Assembly (NCBI GenBank): GCA_016209155.1 | Contig: JACQWU010000066.1 | Span: 1-9,586, forward strand | DNA: 9,586 nt | DNA from: Candidatus Desantisiibacteriota bacterium | GTDB lineage: Bacteria > JACRDZ01 | Reading direction: 5' to 3' | Shown: in pieces, positions 1 through 6,136 of the stretch | How the letters are laid out: each line of letters begins with the position of its first letter | Numbering within the stretch: position 1 is the first letter of the stretch | Position numbers and translations under genes: made by a program | The notes under the pieces: model-generated | Database searches by the model: none | What the model was told of the DNA's origin: nothing | The model's input: only the letters and a program-made list of their open reading frames with translations

Positions 1-1
1 A

Positions 2-967
2 CTTGATATTGTAAAACAAGAACTAAAAAATATATCTTTAATGGATGCATCATTAAAAGAACATCTTACCATATGTGAAAATACAATTATAGAGCTTAAG
101 GAAGTCGGGATTAGTATTTTAAGATATCATGATTCAATAGAATTCAGCAATGAATTGCAGGTTACAATTGAAGAAAGAATTTCAGCAATTCAATCAATAA
201 AAAAAAAATACGGGAATACAGTATCAGAAATCTTATTGTACAGAGAAAATATTCAAAAAGAGCTGGACGAACTTAATAATATAGAGGAAAATTTCAATGA
301 TTTTATTGAGCAATTAGAAAAACTAAAAAAGGAGATTATTTTAAAATCTCAAAATTTATCTGAAAAAAGAAAAGAATCAGCTAAATTATTTAATACTAAA
401 GTTGAAAAAGAGCTAAAAGATCTTGGTATGGAAAAAAGTAAATTTATTGCAAACCTGCAAAAAGAAGAGATTACAGGAAGCGATGGAATAGCTATAGAAA
501 ATAATTATTTCAGACTTTTCCCCTGGGGTATGGATAAAGTAGAATTTCTTATTTCCCCCAATCCCGGAGAAGAGATAAAACCTCTTTCTAAAATCGCCTC
601 CGGCGGAGAGATATCAAGAATCATGCTCGCATTAAAAACAATATGTACTCATGAAGACAAAGCCGCCACCATTGTTTTTGATGAAATAGATGTCGGAGTT
701 GGAGGAGAAATGGCAAACAAAATCGGGAAAAAGCTTCAGGCTATATCCTCAAAATTTCAGGTAATATGTATAACACATCTACCCCAAATAGCATGCCTTG
801 CAGATCACCACTTCAATATTTATAAGAAAATAAAAGACGGACGCACAGTCACCGAACTCAATCAACTGGATACAAAATCACGTATTCAGGAAATTGCGCG
901 GATGATTTCAGGAGATAAAATAACCGATTTGACATTAAAGCATGCGCAGGAATTAATTATGAAATAA
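2..967 (+). CDS. recN: DNA repair ATPase RecN, C-terminal part (5' end outside window)
   Basis: RecN is an SMC-like cytoplasmic ATPase that acts in recombinational repair of DNA double-strand breaks. The frame is open to the left edge, so the ATG at position 41 is internal, and 321 residues are visible of a family usually about 550 long. Counting from base 2, residues 1-130 are the end of the long coiled coil, including the RKYG-like segment KKKYG that RecN proteins share. The C-terminal ATPase lobe follows. It has the ABC signature within KIASGGEISRIMLAL (SGGE at 200-203), the Walker B motif IVFDEID (224-230, D227 and E228), and the switch histidine in THLPQIA (H259). RIQEIARMISG near the end is also typical of RecN. 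The Walker A lobe must lie upstream of the window. The tex gene starts 10 bp downstream and its ribosome binding site overlaps the recN stop codon. The family call is firm. Confidence 0.96.
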   Translation, partial: LDIVKQELKNISLMDASLKEHLTICENTIIELKEVGISILRYHDSIEFSNELQVTIEERISAIQSIKKKYGNTVSEILLYRENIQKELDELNNIEENFNDFIEQLEKLKKEIILKSQNLSEKRKESAKLFNTKVEKELKDLGMEKSKFIANLQKEEITGSDGIAIENNYFRLFPWGMDKVEFLISPNPGEEIKPLSKIASGGEISRIMLALKTICTHEDKAATIVFDEIDVGVGGEMANKIGKKLQAISSKFQVICITHLPQIACLADHHFNIYKKIKDGRTVTELNQLDTKSRIQEIARMISGDKITDLTLKHAQELIMK

Positions 968-971
968 AGGA
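966..971 (+). promoter_or_regulatory. Ribosome binding site of tex, overlapping the recN stop codon
   Basis: AAAGGA lies 6 bases upstream of the tex ATG at 978 and shares bases with the recN TAA (965-967). This supports the chosen tex start. The overlap suggests that ribosomes finishing recN may help to start tex, which is an inference. Confidence 0.7.
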
Positions 972-977
972 TAAATA

Positions 978-3230
978 ATGAATGAAAAACATATTTTAAA
1001 AGTTGCAGAGGAACTTAAGCTTTCAATAAAACAGATATTAGCTACTGATGCTCTTCTTGAGGAAGGGGGAACAATTCCGTTTATATCGCGTTATCGGAAA
1101 GAAGCTACAGGATCCCTGGATGAAGTGGCTGTGACAGCTATTCGTGACAGGCTTACACAACTTAAGGAATTGGACAGGCGGCGGCTTGTTATACTTAAAT
1201 CGCTTGAAGATACAGGAAATCTTACTGATGAGTTAAAGGAAAAAGTTCTTGCCGCGGAGACTATGGCAGTACTTGAAGATATATATTTGCCTTATCGTCC
1301 TAAACGCCGTACAAGAGCTATGATTGCAAAAGAAAAAGGACTTGAACCATTGGCACAGATGCTTTTTGCTCAGAATAATATTGATCCTTTTATTGAAGCA
1401 GGAGCATTTGTGAATTTAGAAAAAGGCGTGGAGAATATAGAAGACGCGCTAAATGGCGCAAGGGATATTATTGCTGAATGGATAAATGAAGATCAAAATG
1501 CCCGCGCGCAAATACGTGAATTATTTTTTAAGAAAGGTGTTTTTGAATGCAATGTAATAGAAGGTAAAGAAGAAGAAGGTATTAAATATAAAGATTACTT
1601 CAATTGGAAAGAACCGGTTGCGAATGCTCCATCGCATAGAGTACTTGCTATGCGGCGCGGAGAAAATGAAGAATTTTTAACTTTGCGTATTGCTCCTCCT
1701 GAAGAATCAGCTATTGCATTACTTGAGTCTCTTTTTGTAAAAGGATCAAACGCGGCATCTGAACAGGTAAAACTGGCAGTTCATGACAGCTACAAAAGAC
1801 TTTTATCTACCTCCATGGAAACAGAAATACGTACAGCAACCAAAGAAAAGGCTGATGATGAAGCTATAAGAGTTTTTGTTCCAAATCTTCGCCAGCTTCT
1901 ACTTGCCCCGCCCCTGGGACAAAAAAATGTTCTTTCTATCGACCCCGGATTTCGTACAGGATGTAAGGTGGTTTGTTTAAACCGTCAGGGGAAATTTTTA
2001 CATACCGATGTTATTTATCCCGGTAAATCCGAGAGAGAAGAAAAGGACGCTATCTCCATAATTACATTTTTATGCAAAAAATTTGAGATTGAAGTTATTG
2101 CTATAGGTAATGGCACAGCAGGACGGGAAACAGAAGCATTTATTAAAAAAATTGAACTGCCTAAAAACATTCAAATCATAATGGTCAATGAAAGCGGCGC
2201 ATCCATATATTCAGCGTCTGACGTTGCACGAAAAGAATTTCCGGATCAGGACATAACTGTACGCGGGGCAATATCAATTGGACGCAGGTTGATGGATCCT
2301 TTGTCAGAGCTTGTTAAAATTAATCCCAAATCAATTGGTGTGGGGCAATATCAGCATGATGTAGATCAGGAAAAATTAAAAAACAGCCTCGACGATGTAG
2401 TTACAAGTTGTGTGAATGCAGTTGGTGTTGAGGTTAATACTGCGAGCCAGGAACTGCTTATGTATGTCTCAGGATTGGGTCCGCAATTAGCTAAAAAAAT
2501 AGTGGATTACCGGAATGAGAACGGACCTTTTAAAACCAGAAAAGAATTTAAAAAAGTTCCGAAATTAGGTCCAAAAACCTTTGAACAGGCGGCAGGGTTT
2601 TTGCGTATACGGGATGGAGAAATGCCTCTTGACTCGAGCGCGGTTCATCCGGAAAGTTATGGTATTGTAGATGATATGGCAAGTGATCTTAAGTGCTCGG
2701 TTATTGATCTTTTGCATGATGAAAATTTGCGCAGAAAAATTGAACTTAAAAAATATGTGACTGATAAAGTTGGACTCCCTACATTAAATGATATTATGAA
2801 CGAACTGGCTAAACCCGGACGGGATCCGCGTGAAAAATTCGAAATTTTCAGCTTTACCGAAGGTGTTGAAAAAATTGAAGATGTTAAACCCGGAATGAAA
2901 CTGCCCGGAATTGTAACCAATATAACAGCTTTTGGTGTATTTGTAGATATCGGAGTACATCAAGACGGGTTAATACATGTCAGCCGGCTGTCGGATCGTT
3001 TTATTAAAGATATAAAAAATTTTATTAAAGTAAATCAAAAGGTTATAGTAACCGTATTGGAAGTAGATATAAAAAGGAAACGTATCACTCTATCTATGAA
3101 AAGTGATGTTTTAAAACAAAATCCAGGGACAGAAAAAAAATTAAACTCAAAACCAAACCAACCAACAAAAGCTGAAGGGTGGAAAGATGTTCTTAGCAAT
3201 ATATTACAAGAGATGAAGATTAAAAAATAA
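978..3230 (+). CDS. tex: Tex-family RNA-binding transcription accessory protein
   Basis: Tex is a conserved cytoplasmic nucleic-acid-binding protein, the bacterial relative of eukaryotic Spt6, linked to transcription and stress tolerance. The 750 residues match the usual family length and domain order. The helical Tex N-terminal region covers about 1-190, with the family motif PFISRYRKE at 34-42. A YqgF/RuvC-like RNase H fold starts at NVLSIDPGFRTG (D322) and runs to about 450. A helix-hairpin-helix region spans about 485-555 and includes SGLGPQLAKKIVDYR and KVPKLGPKTFEQAAGFL. A second helical segment begins at HPESYGI. The S1 RNA-binding domain lies at about 640-711, from GMKLPGIVTNITAFGVFVDIG to KRKRITLSMK. 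A lysine-rich tail of about 40 residues ends the protein. The ATG at 978 has a good Shine-Dalgarno sequence and gives the expected N-terminus. It appears to be in an operon with recN. No truncation or missing domain is seen. Confidence 0.97.
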   Translation: MNEKHILKVAEELKLSIKQILATDALLEEGGTIPFISRYRKEATGSLDEVAVTAIRDRLTQLKELDRRRLVILKSLEDTGNLTDELKEKVLAAETMAVLEDIYLPYRPKRRTRAMIAKEKGLEPLAQMLFAQNNIDPFIEAGAFVNLEKGVENIEDALNGARDIIAEWINEDQNARAQIRELFFKKGVFECNVIEGKEEEGIKYKDYFNWKEPVANAPSHRVLAMRRGENEEFLTLRIAPPEESAIALLESLFVKGSNAASEQVKLAVHDSYKRLLSTSMETEIRTATKEKADDEAIRVFVPNLRQLLLAPPLGQKNVLSIDPGFRTGCKVVCLNRQGKFLHTDVIYPGKSEREEKDAISIITFLCKKFEIEVIAIGNGTAGRETEAFIKKIELPKNIQIIMVNESGASIYSASDVARKEFPDQDITVRGAISIGRRLMDPLSELVKINPKSIGVGQYQHDVDQEKLKNSLDDVVTSCVNAVGVEVNTASQELLMYVSGLGPQLAKKIVDYRNENGPFKTRKEFKKVPKLGPKTFEQAAGFLRIRDGEMPLDSSAVHPESYGIVDDMASDLKCSVIDLLHDENLRRKIELKKYVTDKVGLPTLNDIMNELAKPGRDPREKFEIFSFTEGVEKIEDVKPGMKLPGIVTNITAFGVFVDIGVHQDGLIHVSRLSDRFIKDIKNFIKVNQKVIVTVLEVDIKRKRITLSMKSDVLKQNPGTEKKLNSKPNQPTKAEGWKDVLSNILQEMKIKK

Positions 3231-3236
3231 TTATTG

Positions 3237-5927
3237 CTATTTCATATATTCCAAAATCTTTGGTGAAAGTTTATGATACATTTCAGTAAATTTCATTCCT
3301 ATATTTTTAACTAAAAATCTATCTCTAAAATCTGTTAATGTTTTTATATAATTTGGATTATTAATAATCGTTGCTATAATACATATTTTTTTCTTACTGC
3401 TATCACTACTGTCAGCTTTTAATACACCGCTTTGTGTAACCGTAAATGTTTTATCTGCTATTGTTATTGTACCTGTTCGTGTACTTGAACTTGAATTTGA
3501 TAAAATTGAATATTTTATAATACCGTTTCCTTGACCGCTTGCTCCAGATGTAATTATTATCCATGAATCGTTACTTTTAGCCGACCAATAAGCCGCACTC
3601 GAAACAATATCTATTTCCCCTGTTCCTCCTGAAACCGGAAATGATTTATCTTGCGGAGATATAGTAATATTCATGTTTGCAATAATTCCGGTACCATTTA
3701 ATGCAACTTCAACCGTTGCTAAGCCCGGATCATTAGATGGAATAATTATCTTTGCGCTTTTTACACCTTCTGATATCGGGATAAATACAATTTCCATGGA
3801 CTTATTCTTATATGGAGAAAGCGATTGATTTGAACAACTGTCATATTTAATACTGAATTCAGTTGAGTTTGCACCTATTATCGAGATTGCTCCGATATTA
3901 AGATTAGATGTTCCGGTGTTTGTTATTGTAAGAGTTTGTGCTGATGATGCTATCCCTGTTATTGTCATATCAAAATTGATAGCTGTTGGAGATACAGATA
4001 TATCAGGATTACTATTTTTTGCTGCATATTTTAAATTACCGTTACTTAAATCAAAATAGCTAATATATATATTGTTATTTGTATCAATGGCTATGGATGT
4101 ATACATTCCAACATTGCCCTCACTATCAATTGTACTTGTAACCCATGCCCCTGAAGTATTTGTTGCATATTTTAAATCGCTGTTACTGTCATCAAAATAA
4201 CTAATATGTGCTTTATTGTTTGTATCTATGATTAAGGATGTGTACCTGCCTATATAATCCACGCTATCTACTGTAGTTGTAATCCATGAGCCTGAGACAT
4301 TTGTTGCATATTTCAGCCCATTTTTAGAAGCATCATAGCTAATATGGGCATTATTGTTTGTATCAATGGCCAGTGATGTAAATGCCCCTGAGTAATCATT
4401 TGTGCTATCCACTGTTTTTGTAATCCATTTGCCTGAAATATTGGCCGCATATTTCAACTTCCCATTGCCATAATCTTGATAGCTGATATGCACCTTATTG
4501 TTTCTATCTATTGCTATAGATGTATACCATCCAACCTTGCCATCACTATCTACTATAGTTGTAACCCATGCACCGGAAGCATTTGTTGCATATTTTAAAG
4601 CCGGGAAAGGAGAATTATTAGTACTGCCTTCAGATAAATAGCTAATATGTACCTTATTATTGGCACCAATAGCTAAGGATGAATATTGTCCAACATAGCC
4701 CTCATTATCTGCTGTTGTTGTAACCCATACACCTGAAGCATTTGTTGCATATTTTAAATCACTGTTGTCATAATCAAAATAACTGATATGCACTTTGTTA
4801 TTTATATCTATTGCTATAGATGTTTGCCATCCAATATTACCTGTACTATCAACTGTTGTTGTAATCCATATACCTGAAATATTTGTTGCATATTTTAAAT
4901 CTTTGTTACTTCTGTCATAATAGCTAATATGTATCTTGTTATTTGCATCTATAGCTATGGAGGCAAACTCTCCCGTAATATCTGATCTATCCAATATAGT
5001 TATAACCCATACATCTGAAACATTAGCCGCATATTTTAAATTATAATTGTTAGCATCAAAATAGCTAATATGTACTTTATTGTTTGTATCTATTGCTATA
5101 GATGTATAAGACACGTTATGTCCTATATTATCCACTATAGTTGTAACCCATTTGCCGGAAGAATTTGTCGCATATTTTAAGCCGTTGTTCAAATCAATAT
5201 AGCTAATATATACATTATTTTGATTATCTATGGCTATTGATGTATCGGATCCTGCATTCCCTTCACTATCTATTGTAGTTATAACCCATGCACCGGTAGA
5301 ATTTGTTGCATATTTTAAACTTGTGAAACCGATCCCTGTGGTAAAACAGGAATAACTAATATGTATATTGTTTTTGCTATCTATAGCTATGGATGTTTCA
5401 AGTCCTGTATTATTCAAACTATCAACGGTTGTTGTAATCCATGTACCGGAAGCATTTGTTGCATATTTCAAATCAAAATTACTCCAATCAAAATAGCTGA
5501 TATGTACATTATTATTTGTATCTATAGCTATGGATGTTTCAAGCCCTACAGCTCCTATGTTATCTACAGTCTCTATTACCCATGAACCTGAAGCATTTGT
5601 TGCATATTTATTGCTCTCGTCATAATAGCTAATATGTACCTTATTATTTGTATCTATAACTATGGATGCATATTTTCCAACACCTCTTGAATTATCAGCA
5701 ACTTCATATTGCCATTTTGTACCATCAAAATAAGCATGATAGAGATGTTTACTTCCATAAGCAATATGGGGATAATTATTTTTATCAATCGCTATTGCTC
5801 TGGAATTTAAATCTGTAAAATATTTAGTTGAAATATCGATTGCTTCTGTTGTCCATATTTCACTTGCCTGAGATTTATTCAAACAAATTAAAAAGCACAA
5901 AAAAACAAAAATACTTTTTCTAAACAT
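3237..5927 (-). CDS. Exported repeat (beta-propeller-like) protein with HYDIN-like, BACON-like and degenerate CFI-box C-terminal domains
   Basis: I do not recognise a named gene; the function is unknown. The ATG at 5927 is preferred because AAGGAGG lies 7 bases upstream and it opens a clear signal peptide (hydrophobic core FVFLCFLICL, likely cleavage after SQA at 21). An in-frame TTG at 6002 would put 25 residues before it. Of 896 residues, 22-72 form a divergent repeat. Residues 73-640 hold twelve repeats of 44-53 residues, most exactly 47, built around SIAIDTNNKVHISYFD, LKYATNASG and a closing W. This pattern suggests propeller blades, which is an inference. Residues 641-749 resemble ASPM-SPD-2-Hydin / choice-of-anchor-D domains (ISVSPTAINF, LTITNTGTSNLNI, SNDPG, LNGTG). 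Residues 750-834 resemble a BACON domain (NDSWIIITSG, GTITIADKTFTVTQSG). Residues 845-896 match the CFI-box C-terminal region, with ICIIAT for CFIATA, then FRDRFL (867-872) and YHKLSP (884-889). No membrane helix follows. It is likely secreted or surface-associated, perhaps binding a polymer. Confidence 0.85.
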   Translation of the reverse strand: MFRKSIFVFLCFLICLNKSQASEIWTTEAIDISTKYFTDLNSRAIAIDKNNYPHIAYGSKHLYHAYFDGTKWQYEVADNSRGVGKYASIVIDTNNKVHISYYDESNKYATNASGSWVIETVDNIGAVGLETSIAIDTNNNVHISYFDWSNFDLKYATNASGTWITTTVDSLNNTGLETSIAIDSKNNIHISYSCFTTGIGFTSLKYATNSTGAWVITTIDSEGNAGSDTSIAIDNQNNVYISYIDLNNGLKYATNSSGKWVTTIVDNIGHNVSYTSIAIDTNNKVHISYFDANNYNLKYAANVSDVWVITILDRSDITGEFASIAIDANNKIHISYYDRSNKDLKYATNISGIWITTTVDSTGNIGWQTSIAIDINNKVHISYFDYDNSDLKYATNASGVWVTTTADNEGYVGQYSSLAIGANNKVHISYLSEGSTNNSPFPALKYATNASGAWVTTIVDSDGKVGWYTSIAIDRNNKVHISYQDYGNGKLKYAANISGKWITKTVDSTNDYSGAFTSLAIDTNNNAHISYDASKNGLKYATNVSGSWITTTVDSVDYIGRYTSLIIDTNNKAHISYFDDSNSDLKYATNTSGAWVTSTIDSEGNVGMYTSIAIDTNNNIYISYFDLSNGNLKYAAKNSNPDISVSPTAINFDMTITGIASSAQTLTITNTGTSNLNIGAISIIGANSTEFSIKYDSCSNQSLSPYKNKSMEIVFIPISEGVKSAKIIIPSNDPGLATVEVALNGTGIIANMNITISPQDKSFPVSGGTGEIDIVSSAAYWSAKSNDSWIIITSGASGQGNGIIKYSILSNSSSSTRTGTITIADKTFTVTQSGVLKADSSDSSKKKICIIATIINNPNYIKTLTDFRDRFLVKNIGMKFTEMYHKLSPKILEYMK
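4008..5711 (-). repeat. Twelve tandem repeats of about 141 bp inside the exported repeat protein
   Basis: The repeats code for residues 73-640. Unit lengths in residues are 44, 47, 51, 46, 47, 47, 47, 53, 47, 47, 47 and 45. Similarity is visible in the DNA as well as the protein: on the plus strand, blocks such as ATAGCTAATATGTAC, followed by a variant of TTATTATTTGTATCTAT, recur once per unit, which indicates growth by tandem duplication. Units 3 and 8 are longer because they carry extra residues at the same place, between HISY and LKYA. One more, diverged unit lies just before the array at residues 30-72 (AIAIDKNNYPHIAY). Confidence 0.9.
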
Positions 5928-5934
5928 GAATATT

Positions 5935-5941
5935 CCTCCTT
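5935..5941 (-). promoter_or_regulatory. Strong ribosome binding site fixing the start of the repeat protein
   Basis: On the minus strand AAGGAGG ends 7 bases before the ATG at 5927. It is an almost complete Shine-Dalgarno sequence and sets the start at the signal peptide, not at the upstream in-frame TTG (6002). Confidence 0.85.
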
Positions 5942-5991
5942 TTCCACCTAATTCTTTTAGACGCAGAATTTCGGGATGTATTGGCGATTTG

Positions 5992-6009
5992 GGGCTGTCC
6001 AAAAAGGTG
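5992..6009 (+). repeat. Left arm of the 18-bp terminal inverted repeat
   Basis: This arm pairs perfectly with 6110-6127. The match stops on both sides: the bases just outside (G at 5991, T at 6128) and just inside (C at 6010, A at 6109) do not pair, so the arm length is well defined. Confidence 0.9.
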
Positions 6010-6035
6010 CGAAAACTACTTTACCGTCGATAGGC

Positions 6036-6055
6036 ATTCCCGCGAAGGTGGGAAT
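6036..6055. repeat. Small palindrome ATTCCC-N8-GGGAAT (dRS3-like)
   Basis: ATTCCC at 6036-6041 and GGGAAT at 6050-6055 are complementary and enclose GCGAAGGT. The pattern ATTCCC-N8-GGGAAT is that of the Neisseria dRS3 repeats, and similar short palindromes are widespread in some other proteobacterial genomes. The relationship rests on the pattern only. Confidence 0.65.
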
Positions 6056-6086
6056 CCAGCATTTAAGCTATTACTATAAAATCCGG

Positions 6087-6107
6087 ATTCCGCATCGAGT
6101 GCGGAAT
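6087..6107. repeat. Hairpin ATTCCGCA-TCGAG-TGCGGAAT
   Basis: A perfect 8-bp stem (6087-6094 with 6100-6107) closes a 5-base loop. On the minus strand it lies about 30 bp after the murJ stop and is followed by CCGG and then ATTTTAT. It could act as a weak terminator for murJ, but the T run is short. It is a second, inverted relative of the palindrome at 6036-6055, since both read CATTCC at their outer edge and GGAATCC at their inner edge. Confidence 0.6.
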
Positions 6108-6109
6108 GA

Positions 6110-6127
6110 CACCTTTTTGGACAGCCC
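6110..6127 (-). repeat. Right arm of the 18-bp terminal inverted repeat
   Basis: This is the exact reverse complement of 5992-6009. It ends 9 bases from the murJ stop codon (6137-6139). Confidence 0.9.
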
Positions 6128-6136
6128 TAAAATAAT

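Larger units (their letters stand above)
5992..6127. mobile_element. 136-bp element with 18-bp perfect terminal inverted repeats (MITE/REP-like)
   Basis: GGGCTGTCCAAAAAGGTG at 5992-6009 is the exact reverse complement of 6110-6127. The two arms enclose 100 bp that hold two further palindromes (6036-6055 and 6087-6107). The element has no coding capacity, fills most of the gap between the murJ stop (6137) and the repeat protein start (5927), and is richer in G+C than its surroundings. I see no target-site duplication in the immediate flanks (GATTTG on the left, TAAAAT on the right). The size and structure fit a small non-autonomous element moved by a transposase encoded elsewhere. The alternative is a structured 3' untranslated region or terminator of murJ. 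Confidence 0.6.

Noticed and set aside
41-967. ATG at 41 as the start of recN
   Set aside because: The frame is open to the window edge and the upstream residues continue the coiled coil, so this methionine is internal.
2657-2920. Minus-strand open frame opposite tex
   Set aside because: It overlaps the conserved C-terminal part of Tex, is low in complexity and resembles no family that I recognise.
5361-5585. Cysteine-rich open frame on the plus strand
   Set aside because: It is an antisense shadow of the repeat array. Its repeated IYSYGCFK pattern only mirrors the repeat units, and it has no ribosome binding site.
4008-5711. CRISPR array or intergenic satellite
   Set aside because: The period is about 141 bp, the units are in frame, diverged and coding, and there are no unique spacers of constant length.
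5840-5927. Lipoprotein signal at the start of the repeat protein
   Set aside because: The cysteine in FLIC lies within the hydrophobic core and the preceding residues do not fit a lipobox. SQA followed by S fits signal peptidase I better.
5928-6002. TTG at 6002 as the start of the repeat protein
   Set aside because: It would bury the signal peptide 25 residues in. The ATG at 5927 has a strong Shine-Dalgarno sequence at the right distance.
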